From: Daucus carota subsp. sativus
Lineage: Eukaryota; Streptophyta; Magnoliopsida; Apiales; Apiaceae
Direction: 5' to 3'
Length of the DNA stretch: 64,000 nucleotides
NCBI RefSeq assembly: GCF_001625215.2
Contig: NC_030389.2
Location: 35,267,454-35,331,453 of the forward strand
This document shows, piece after piece, positions 10,997 through 20,877 of the stretch (positions are counted from its first letter, which is position 1; each line of letters opens with the position of its first letter). The notes beneath the pieces are model-generated. The model did not search any database, had not been told where the DNA came from, and worked only from the letters and a program-made list of their open reading frames with translations. A program made the position numbers and the translations under genes.

Positions 10997-12942
10997 TGGT
11001 GCTCCCCACGGAAAAATACACTGGGTCTAATCACTCCCTTCTCTAACAATTCTTGTAACTGGGTTGCCAATTCCTTCATTTCTACTGGTGCCATCCTATA
11101 TGGGGCTTTAGATACTGGTTCGGTTCCAGGTGCTAAATCTATTGCAAATTCAATTTCTCTATCTGGAGGTAATCCGGGTAATTCATCTGGAAATACATCT
11201 GGGAACTCGTTTACTACAGGAATATCTTCAAGCTTCACAAGTTCTCGACTCTGATCAGTTACATATGCTATATAAGCTTCACAACCTTGACGCAACAATC
11301 TCTTCGTTTGAATCATAGTCAAAAACTTCTTTACCTGTTTCTGCCCTCGAAATACTATCGTCTTCTCATTCGGTGCCCTTAACATTACCTTCTTATTACG
11401 ACAATCTATTTGAGCGTTATGCTTCGATAACCAATCCATCCCTAACATAACATCAAACTCTCCCAACTTGAAAGGTATCAAGTCGGCACAAAACTTATTT
11501 CCTAAGATCTCAACTTCACAATTCCTATAAACTTGGCTAACAGGGACACGTTCCTGATTAGCCAACTCTATATTCATAACCTCATTAAGCAATTCTATAG
11601 GACAATTCAACTTAGGCACAAAATCCTCAGAAATAAACGATCTAGTAGCTCCAGAATCAATCAAAACCTTAGCACATAAAGAATTCACAGTAAGCGTACC
11701 TGCCACCACATCTGCATCCTGAACTGCATCCCTCATAGTCATGTTGTAGGTTCTGGCTTTGGGAACTTCTGGGACTACTGGAGTGGATCCCATAATTCTA
11801 AGTGTAGGGTTACCTGGAGCTGGTACCTTGCAATCCTTCACCATGTGTCCTGGTTTTCCACACCTAAAACATGTTATCCCAGCTGCTGGAGTTCTATTGG
11901 GTTGGTTCCTTGCTGGTTGATCTCGAATCATTGGGGTCCGTGCTGGTGGGTTCTGACATTCTCTAGAATAGTGTCCTTTCTGATTACACTTATAACACAC
12001 TACATTCAATCTATTACAGATTCCCCCGTGTCTCTTTCCACATATCTGGCACTCCGGCAGTGGAGGCCTTGGTTGATTTCCAATAGCTGGACGGTTACCT
12101 TGTCCACTACCACCTACATCTGGCTTCTTAAAAGTGGGATTTCTCCCCTGCTGAAATTTCCCCTTCTTCGGGTTATTAAAGTTCTGAAACCTTCCCTGCT
12201 GAAACTGTCCCTCGTGATGCTCTGGCTTACGCTTCTTTCCCTCTTTCTCTTTCTGAGACATTTCGCTTTCCGTTTCTGCTATCATTGCCTTCTGAACTAC
12301 AGCTGCATAAGTATCTAATTCCAATATGGCTAGTTTTCCCCTGATCCATGCTTTTAACCCCTGTTGAAATCTCTTAGCTCTTTTCCTGTCGGTATCTACA
12401 TAGGTTGGAACAAACCTAGCCAACTCAGCAAACTTCTTCTCATACTCAGCCACTGACATATCCCCTTGCTTCAATTCTAAAAACTGTAACTCCATTCGAT
12501 CCTGGAGAAATTGAGGAAAGTATTTCTCCAAAAACAACTCCTTAAACCTATCCCAGGTAACATCCTCTGTCCCCTCCATTGCTCTCACAGACTCCCACCA
12601 ATAGGTGGCCTCCTCTTTCAAATAATAACTTGCAAACTCAGTCTTCTGCTCATCTCTCACTTTAACCAACATAAATGCCTTTTCAATTTCCTTCAACCAT
12701 ATCCTAGCCTCAATAGGGTCCGCTGAACCCTTAAACTCTGGGGGATTAACAGACTGAAAGTTTTTGAAAGTAACCTGGGGATTAGCCTGCCTTTCCTGCT
12801 GTTGAGTCAGGTTGGCAGTCTGTTGGGACAAGATCTGAAGAATCTGGGCCATTGTAGGTTCTGGATTGTAATTATCATTGTTACCATCACGGTTGTTTGC
12901 ACGGTTTTGTCTTCTGGGAGGCATAGCTCTGTAAAGAAACAA
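10984..12942 (-). pseudogene. Gypsy gag and aspartic protease, frameshifted before pol
   Basis: 652 codons. A likely functional start is the second Met (MPPRRQNR, at 12924). Gag core spans roughly residues 60-240, followed by zinc knuckles CYKCNQKGHYSREC (316-329) and CFRCGKPGHMVKDC (358-371), with a third cysteine cluster CQICGKRHGGIC just before. The protease active site LIDSGATRSFIS is near residues 427-438. The last ten residues are out of frame. At a T-run around 11012-11017 the frame shifts by +2 (or -1) relative to pol, so the chain ends early at 10984. Confidence 0.9.
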
Positions 12943-13366
12943 GCAATTTATTTAATCTCTAAAACCTTTAACAATCGTTTTTAGAAAACAGAATATTTCT
13001 TTTTGAAAATATTTTTAATCATTTAATTAAATAAATCACATGCTTCTTTACAGAACAGAATGATGAAGAAAGAAACAAGGTTTATATCAGGTACAGTTGG
13101 CAAGATAAATAAAACAAGTGCAATAAGTAAAGTAAGTAAAACAGGTGCAATAAGGTAAAAGACAATATGAAAAGGAAAGTTCTGATATATATAAAGAGCT
13201 GGGGGTACATCAGCGCAAGCGCTTGTCAAAAGTAAAGCGGAACATCCAACCTACACACTAGTCATCACCGCTAGTCTATACAGGGTCAAAACTGGCTAAC
13301 GATATACTACACACTACACACTACACACTAATGTACATGGTACCACCACTCTGTAACTACCACTGT
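12943..13366 (-). other. Gypsy leader between leader ORF and gag
   Basis: Non-coding internal region of the element. A+T rich with short direct repeats such as 'actacacact' near 13308-13328. No convincing coding frame. Confidence 0.5.
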
Positions 13367-13897
13367 CTAACTCCAAGGAAAGGTAGGACCTCCAAGCTTG
13401 TCCAACTCCTTCATCATCCATATGGCCCACTCTGCTAGATCACCGTAGGTACCCTGATCTTCAGCTGCGGCACTAAGCTTTGCCCTTACGATCTCCCTGA
13501 CGGTCACAATCTTCTGCCTCAGCTCTCGCTCAGCTCTACCAGGGTCCATCATCTGGATAATGCGCTCTAACTCCCTAATCTGCCCAAGAAGATATTGGCG
13601 CTCCATCCTCATCACCTCATACTCATGGTAAGGAACAGGGTGCTGTGCGGTACGAAAGGAGGTATGAACAGAAGAACCTCGGGTGGAACAGGGGGTACTG
13701 GGTGGGGGTCCAGGTATGAAAGGCCTAGCACGAGAGGTCGAGGCTATGTCTCTGGGAGGAACTACTGCTGCTGCAGCCAACACCTCCTCCAAAGTGGGTG
13801 GAACAGGAGGGCGAGGCTCTGGTATCTAAGGGGGTGGGGGTCCACTAACAGTGGTGTCTGAATGCTGGGGATATGGGGGAATGATAGGATCTGACAT
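13367..13897 (-). pseudogene. Extra leader ORF upstream of gag, one in-frame stop
   Basis: Between the 5' LTR and gag is a minus-strand frame of 176 codons starting ATG TCA GAT at 13897-13889 and ending after GGPTFPWS at 13367. A single TAG (13826-13828, codon 24) interrupts it; downstream of that 141 codons are open from an internal Met at 13792. The product is Pro/Ala-rich at the N-terminus, then a charged, probably coiled-coil region (HEYEVMRMERQYLLGQIREL...). I recognise no domain. Low complexity and codon continuity across the stop suggest a recently disabled gene of the element. Function unknown. Confidence 0.55.
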
Positions 13898-14071
13898 CGT
13901 GAATACCTGAAAGTCATGAGATAACGCATACATAAGAATCTCTGATAATAAGAATACCCGTTAGTCACCATTACTCACCTCTCAACGTTCTATCTACCTA
14001 TCACTCACTTCTAATCTTAATCCCTCTACCCAAACCCGATAATCTAGGCTTGTTTCATTGACTTATAACCT

Positions 14072-14086
14072 GTGGCTCTGATACCA
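14072..14086 (-). promoter_or_regulatory. Primer-binding site (initiator tRNA-Met)
   Basis: The minus strand reads TGGTATCAGAGCCAC beginning three bases from the 5' LTR. This is the standard plant retrotransposon site complementary to the 3' end of initiator tRNA-Met. Confidence 0.92.
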
Positions 14087-14089
14087 ACC

Positions 14090-17080
14090 TGTGACACCCT
14101 CCAAATCCGGGTCATAGACTTGGGGGTCACACAACAATATAAACCTGTAAACAATAATAATATATGCATTGACCCTAAACATCCACGAATCGCTCCAGGT
14201 TATAGTATGAAACAAGCCACAACTTAAGTTATATTACAATACGTCAAATCCCAATCCATATCTTACAACTTACAAATATAAAACGCAGTGCTTACACACG
14301 ACGATACTCAAAAGTTTATAATATCAGCAACTCCTAGCAAGGCTTTCCAACACTCATCCTGATACCTTAGCTTGATGGCTAGCCTGTGGGTCCTCGCTAA
14401 CAGTAGTCTCTTTCTTCACTGGAAAAGAACATAAGGTATCGCAAGAGTGAGCTTACAGCTCAGCAAGTAATATAAACAATAACTGAAGTTCAACATTTAT
14501 CAATAAGAATGAATCAAGGCATCAAATTCCCTTTTTAAAACAATGATTAGAATTGGATATTCAAGTTTTTATTTAAAACCAAGGTTAGGATGCTGATCAA
14601 TCACGCACTAACCCCGAGCCAGGTACATACCAAGCTCTATCACTGGATCCAAGGCACACATTGGCCTAATGACCACGAATCTGGTCTGACCACGAATCTG
14701 GTCCACATTTATAAAACCATCCAATTCTTTAACAATATAATGAAATCAACAATATCTCAATAATTCAGAATCAATACCATTTGAACAGAAGCAATATTCC
14801 CAAAACAGAATCATAATTGTCAAATCAGAATCATGATAATTGGTGATGTAATAAATATCAGGATCAAAGGACAATTCAGAAGTAGGTATAAGTATTCTCA
14901 CAATATATTTGAAGAATGTCTTGAGGTTGAAGGAAAGATCAAGTATATGGTGAAGCTAATCTGAGGTTTTGTAAAGAAAACAAGGTAAGTGAGAATAGCT
15001 TGAGGTTTCAAATATGTTTAACTTGTAGGGATTTCAAGTATTAGGGTGTATATGTGTGAACATTCTTCAAAAGAGTAATATAGGTATTTGGTAAGACATT
15101 GTATAATTTGATGAAGTATTGTAGTATATGGCTTGTACTGTTTGGGCATTCAAGGATGGAAGAATATCGGAGCAAGTGATCTGTATTGTCAAGTCTCAAA
15201 GAAATGGGTATAAGTTTAATCGAAATCAAAATCAAGGTTCAGCTTGTAATTCAGGTGTTGAAAGGATTGAATAAGGTTTATCAATAATCAGGATCAATAG
15301 CACAATATATCAACAGAAGCACTTTCAAATCTATCCAGAACAATGACACTATATGCAGAAGAGTAACTCAAGGAGTTTACAAAAGTATAAGTTGAGAATA
15401 GAGCACTTGCCTTATCTGGAAGATTCACTTCTTTCTATAGCTTTCTCTAAACAGAATCACTCCAATACTACTTGCTTTCCCTTTCTAAGCCTGTCCTTCT
15501 CTGATAATCACAATATTCATCTATCAATACTCAATCTTATATCATTCTATTTGTTTCATAGTCGAAACAAGCTTCTATCTACCCTTCGTTTCACTAAAAC
15601 CTGATATACGGTTCAAAAGATACTAATAAAACAGTCATACAGTGTTCACATAAGCATTTCACATATCAATCAAGTAACAAATAGCACATAACACATAAGT
15701 TAATCACTAAAATAGCTTTTCAGAAAAGGTTTGGGGTTAAAATGATTTTTCTGGTATTTATTACGAATTTTTAAACATTTTTCGGAATAAAAACGGGTAA
15801 AAGAATCAATTTATAACTGAATAAACAAGTCCGAATACTCGAAATAAGGTTCGAAATCAGTTGAAATCAATTAACGACCCTTCAACATATTTTAGAATAA
15901 TTTTCTAATGGTACTCACCACACATCCACTAGATTCCTAGATTGAAAACGCCCAAATTCAATTGCAAACATTCATACGGGTCATAAACCCTAATTCATGA
16001 ATCCGAGAATTAAACCCAATTTTGAACATGTTATTAAACTCCAAATCATGCATATGATATACCAAAATGACCAGGAGAAGATTATCTACAACATGGAAGC
16101 ATAAAATCACATAAAACACATCAAAATCAAAAAGCCCTAATTTAACCCTAATTAATTCGAAATTAAAAACCCTAATTACTTCTAACCTGTTAATCTAGAG
16201 CTGTTTTTGAAACTTGATATGGATTCTAAGCTTCGATATCTTCGATTTGACTGCTTGCACGCTCGATTCTGAGTCCGATAACGCCTTCAAATCTTCGATT
16301 GAATTCTAAGAACACGAAGAACGATAACCCGGTTTCTCTCGATTCTCTTGTATTGAAACGATAATTATGAAAATTAAAATAGTAATTATCCTATTTATAA
16401 TTACGAATAATTGTCCCCCATTTGGATCATACCGGATATAAAATACACTTCTTAATCATTAAGTATTAAGAAAACTAATCCGTTCGGGACCGACTTAAAG
16501 ATAAATATTAAATACACACATTACGAGAAACTTATGGGGCTCCGAGCTTTGTCTGGCACGAAGTACGAAAATATAATGCTTTAGCCAAAATAATTTGGGG
16601 GTTAAAAATATCCGGCGTACACGTTTATCGATACGGTAAAATAATAATAAAATATTCATAAAATCGTTCCGAAATTCTTTCACGTAAATCCGTACACCAG
16701 ATGGGAAAAGTTAAAACACGAAAGTTGTTCAGAATATCTCGAATAATAAACCGGCGAAACTTTCCCGGAAGCCCCCCGGGGTTTAATTATCTAGTAAACG
16801 GGTTTTAAAATCAATTAATAATAATATTTTATAATATACTTAATTAAATCCTTAAATCAAATATCAAATCATATAATAATCCATAATTTACCAAATGAGT
16901 ACCTAAATTCTCCATATTTTGATCTGATCATATAAAAATTATAATTTAACAAGTCATAACATACACAGACAATCATTCAACAAGTCACTTAACATATAAT
17001 TCACAATTAATTCACATAATATTCACAAAATATTTACATACTGGTATAAATAAACACATATCGAAATCCCGGATATTACA
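14090..17080 (-). repeat. 5' LTR of the gypsy element
   Basis: 2,991 bp. In element orientation it begins TGTAATATCC and ends GGGTGTCACA. It should contain the pol II promoter, but I could not place a TATA box with confidence. Confidence 0.95.
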
Positions 17081-17085
17081 CTGGC

Positions 17086-17688
17086 CGCCGGATGAGGTCA
17101 CTGGATATTCATTCAACGGCCAGAAAATCATGTGCAAGTTAACAGGTCCATAGCCATCCAGGACCCCTCTGTTCCCCATATAGCATTCAAATCAATACCA
17201 AGATAATAAAGACTCTGGTACTTTACGTTGTTTGTGGCTCATACTTCATCTTTGCCAACAGCTGTTTTTGTCTTGTTAGGTTATTGATTGCCTTGGCATT
17301 AATTATTTCACCTACAAGTCCGATGGAAGACATTTCAGGCACGAGTTTTTTTTTTTGTGGAGAGGGCATTGCATGCAAAGTTGGTTGGATATCAATGCTA
17401 AATTTATATTATTGTCCGGATAGGCTTAAAATAAATTCAGCACTTTCATTCCTAACTGGATTATCAGAAATTAGAAGATAAAACAAAAGCTTAAAATGAT
17501 AGTTTTCTGCAATATTGACAAACACTTAATATATATCAGAAGTGAGGAAATCAGTTTCTGTACTCTGTAATTTAGCTGCCTCCTGTGGATGTAGGCAAGT
17601 TGCCGAACCATGTTAATTTAACCATGTTAATTTAATTTACTGTTTTTGATATATTATTTACTACTGTTTGTTTCTCTGCGCACTACGT
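17086..17688 (+). promoter_or_regulatory. SOT-3 upstream region, with right arm of the foldback
   Basis: 17086-17127 is the right arm of the foldback cut by the gypsy element. The rest is paralogous to 19900-20367 and 27654-28115, the upstream regions of SOT-5 and SOT-7. No coding potential seen. The gypsy insertion puts 11.8 kb between this proximal promoter and anything further upstream. Confidence 0.5.
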
Positions 17689-18673
17689 ATGATGGAGCCA
17701 AGACCAGCAGCATCTATTCAGGACATCGACAACCAAGAACTTGAGAACTTGCTTTCATCTTTGCCGAAAGAGAGAGGTATTATGTCATCCTACACATATC
17801 AGTTCCAAGGATTCTGGTACCCTCCTTACGCTCTGCAGGGAATCATCAATTGTCAAGAAGAATTTCAACCCCGTGAAAATGATATCTTCCTTGTTACACC
17901 CCCAAAATCCGGCACTACCTGGCTTAAAGCCATCCTTTATGCATTGGTGAACCGCGAAGCCCACCCTCCTCAGGATCCTCACCATCCTCTGCTTACTAAA
18001 ACTTCCCATCAGCTTGTTCCTTTCCTCGAATTGCTTAATCCCTCTGAATACGTCTCCGTTTGCAACTCCTCAGACAGTAGCACTAGGATCTTAGCAAGTC
18101 ATGTTCCATTAGGTACCCTCCCAAAAGCCATAACCGGCGACTCTGGCTCATTTAAGTGCAAAATAGTCTACCTCTGCAGGGACATCAAAGACAATTTTGT
18201 TTCACTCTTTCACTTTGGCAACGATAGAATGAAAACCTCTCCCATCTCTTTGGAAGATGCCTTCGATTTGTACTGTAAGGGAATCAGTCCAGCTGGACCG
18301 ATTTGGGATCAAATCTTGGGATATTGGAAAGAGAGCCAGAAAAACCCACATAAGGTGCTCTTTATGAGGTACGGAGAGTTGAAAGATGAGCCTTATATAC
18401 AGCTGAGGCGTCTAGCAAATTTTCTTGGGATCCCATTTTCCCAGGAGGAAGAAAATTCAGGTTTGGTTGATCAAATCATAAGTATATGTAGTTGAGAGCA
18501 TGACCAAGGTGGATGTTAATAAGACGGGAACCTTTGTGGAAGGATCTAACAATAGTTCATTTTTCCGGAAAGGTGTGGTCGGAGATTGGAAAAATTGTTT
18601 AACTGCTGATATGGCTTCTAGGTTGGATCAGATTACTGAAGAAAAATTCCGTGGTTCCGGTTTGTCTCTCTAA
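17689..18673 (+). pseudogene. Cytosolic sulfotransferase with 2-bp deletion (SOT-3)
   Basis: Starts MMEPRPA and is intact through the PAPS P-loop PKSGTTWLK (about 72-80), catalytic His in ASHVP (about 138) and the CRDIKDNFVSLFHF PAPS region. At about 18491 it reads tgtagttgagag where the SOT-7 copy has two further T's. The 2-bp loss produces TGA at 18493-18495, ending the protein at 268 residues instead of about 328. The lost part includes the RKGVVGDWKN PAPS motif, which persists out of frame down to the ancestral TAA at 18671-18673. A single recent lesion in an otherwise clean copy makes this a young pseudogene, or a truncated product that should not bind PAPS. Confidence 0.85.
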
Positions 18674-18835
18674 TATATTTTCACTATGCTCCGGCCAAAA
18701 TATCTGCTAAAAATGTCTGTTGTGTGATTTCAACTGGTCTTGGTTTCCATGTTTCATGTTAATTAGTAGTACTGTGTGTGAGACTGTGAGTTCTATCTAA
18801 ACATGTGTAATGTTTTGTTCATGTTTTATATTTCG

Positions 18836-19273
18836 AATCTCATGTGTGCAACTCATATTCAGTACTTAGCCTACCAATATTCATAATGGACAACTCTAGC
18901 TTGTAAAACTCCAAAATAGTTTACTTGTGCTGGGACATTAAAGACAACTTTGTTTTGCTCTTTCACTTTGACAACAAGGCCAATTGGCGACTCTCCCCCA
19001 TTTTGTTAGAAGAGGCCTCGTTTTAACTGAGGCGTCTTGCACAATTTCTTTCGAAACCATCCTCCCAAGCAGAATAAAATTCATGTTTTATTGACCAAAT
19101 CATTAGTTCGTGCAGTTTTGCACAAAACATTCCGAGCATGGTTTTAGCAATGGTGCATTTTTCAGGAGTGGTGTGCTCGGAGAATGGAAAATTTGCTTAA
19201 CTGCAGATACGGCTTCTAGGTTGGATCAGATTACCGAGGAAAATTTTCGTGGTACAGGGTTATATCTCTGATA
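18836..19273 (+). pseudogene. SOT remnant, 5'-truncated (SOT-4)
   Basis: After the SOT-3 3' flank the sequence jumps into a degraded SOT at the 'tgcaactcatattcagtactt' block. It matches 26600-27023 almost base for base: a C-W-D-I-K-D-type region with multiple stops, a degraded REEASF-like stretch, then SNGAFFRSGVLGEWKICLTADTASRLDQITEENFRGTGLYL and TGA. It has no start and no P-loop. Confidence 0.75.
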
Positions 19274-19678
19274 ATCATCAGCATGCTTATCAATAAATTA
19301 ATAATTTCAAGTGTTTCTTCCATCTTTTTATTCAGAATAATTGTTTTCTGTTTGTGTCTGTGTTTTTGTTTGTTTATCTGAAACTATATCTTGAATCAAT
19401 GTAACACAGCCTTCCCTTGATCAAACCATATATTGAAATGGCGATTTATGGACTGATCATATATATTGGTCATGATATATAAGAGTCATCTTTGTTTGAT
19501 GGGATATAATCCTCGTCTTATTACCTTATTTATCTTGAATGTACGGAATTATCGTCCCATTCATTCATATACTATTCATTGTTTCATTTCATTTCCATGG
19601 AATTATAATAGCTTGTAATTCCCAGAAATAAATAAAGAAAGTGCTTATGATATTACATTCCAAAGCAGAACATCTCTA

Positions 19679-19899
19679 TTTTCTGGCCGTTGGATAAATA
19701 TCTGGCGGCCAGGATTATTACATTCTTTATAAAACGTTCAGAGCTTTTTAAGCGCCGGATGACCCGTCCAACGCTTTTTAACTGCTGGACGTGGTGATTT
19801 TCCCCGTCCAACAGTTAAAAAGCGCTGGATGTATTAAAGAGGTGTTATAATCCTGGCCGCTGGATGAGGCCACTGGATATTTATCCAACGTCCTGAAAA
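19679..19899. repeat. Foldback (MITE-like) element, copy 2
   Basis: Inverted repeat of about 220 bp. The ends 'ttttctggccgttggataaa' and its complement enclose a second inverted pair (ccaggattat.. / ..gttataatcctgg) and short hairpins of the form aacgctttttaa...gctggac. It sits about 470 bp upstream of the SOT-5 start. Confidence 0.7.
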
Positions 19900-20367
19900 T
19901 CATGTGCAAGTTAACAGGTCCATGACCATCCAGGACCCCTCTGTTCCCCATATAGCATTCAAATCAATACCAAGATAATAAAGAATCTGGTACTTTACGT
20001 TGTTTCTGGCTCATACTACATCTTTGCCAACAGCTGTTTTTGTCTCGTTAGGTTATTGATTGCCTTGGCATTAATTATTTCACCTACAAGTCCGATGAAA
20101 GACATTTCAGGCACGAGTTTTTTTTTTGAGAGGGCATTGCATGCAAATTTGGTTGTCTATCACTGCTGAATTTATATTATTGTCCGGAGAGGCTTAATAT
20201 AAATTCAGCACTTCCATTCCTAACTGGATTATTAGAAATTAGAAGATAAAACAAAAGCTTAAATTGATAGTTTTCTGCAAATTTAAGAATATATATCAGT
20301 AGTGGGGAAATCAGTTTCTGTACTCTGTAATATTATTTACTACTGTTTGTTTCTCTGCGCACAACAT
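19900..20367 (+). promoter_or_regulatory. SOT-5 upstream region
   Basis: Nearly identical to 27654-28115 upstream of SOT-7, including the 'aatatatatcagtagtgggg' stretch about 75 bp before the start, a possible TATA region. It now drives only a truncated gene. Confidence 0.4.
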
Positions 20368-20520
20368 ATGATGGAGCCAAGACCAGCACCACCTCTTCTG
20401 GACGTTGACAACCAAGAACTTGAGAACTTGCTTTCATCTTTGCCAAAAGAGAGAGGTATTATATCATCCGACACATATCAGTACCAAGGATTCTGGTACC
20501 CTCCTCACGCTCTGCAGGGA
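20368..20520 (+). pseudogene. SOT 5' fragment fused to tRNA-flank repeat (SOT-5)
   Basis: Starts MMEPRPAPPLLDVDNQELENLLSSLPKERG and runs through YQYQGFWYPPHALQG, about 51 codons. At 20520, immediately after 'ctctgcaggga', it switches to 'agaataaaatttg', the repeat found at 1308 downstream of the tRNA. The open frame continues about 13 codons into the repeat and stops at 20557-20559. Promoter and N-terminus are therefore intact while the P-loop and everything after are missing, consistent with unequal exchange or deletion. Confidence 0.8.
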
Positions 20521-20877
20521 AAGAATAAAATTTGCAAGAATAAAATCCATTGTTTGTAACTTTTTGGAAAGAATAAAACCCGTCGTTTGATTTATAAAAA
20601 AGATATAAACTCTTTTGGAAAAAAATAAAACCGGTGTGAACAAAAGTACTTTTCTTTCCCTTTTTTTGCCAATACAACAATAATCAGATCTTTACTACGT
20701 CCAAACTATCATGTAATTTGTAATGTTAAACTAACGAATACAGGAAGTTTTCGAGTGTTAGAAACTTAGCATGTCCAATACTATCATCTTTGCTTTGCTT
20801 AGAGGGTCTTGAACGTCCTGATCAACCTCCGCACACTTTGCAGAATAATAGTCGTGCAAAGAGATAAGACTCCACAA
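20521..20877. other. Post-SOT flank, paralogous to 1308-1672
   Basis: No gene seen. Carries the 'gaataaaa...cccgtcgttt' tandem repeat and the 'tttttgccaatacaacaataat' block also found near 1446, 33244 and 55733. Confidence 0.5.

Larger units (their letters stand above)
5309..17080 (-). mobile_element. Complete Ty3/gypsy LTR retrotransposon, probably Tekay/Del chromovirus
   Basis: Two nearly identical ~3-kb LTRs flank gag, protease, reverse transcriptase, RNase H and integrase on the minus strand. The 5-bp target duplication ctggc (5304-5308 and 17081-17085) is perfect. LTRs start TG and end CA. An initiator-Met primer site and a polypurine tract sit beside the LTRs as expected. By eye the LTRs differ at about 28 substitutions plus one 1-bp indel over 2,991 bp, roughly 99% identity, so the insertion is young. 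Coding is nevertheless broken by a frameshift near 11015 and a TGA at 9020-9022. The long LTRs and a C-terminal chromodomain-like tail suggest the Tekay/Del lineage; that assignment is inference. Confidence 0.95.

Noticed and set aside
11845..12318. 157-codon plus-strand frame
   Set aside because: Antisense of gag-zinc-knuckle region; low-complexity translation.
17284..17481. 65-codon frame upstream of SOT-3
   Set aside because: Also seen, with frameshifts, at 27656-27943; it is promoter sequence duplicated with the SOT unit and is not conserved as a protein.
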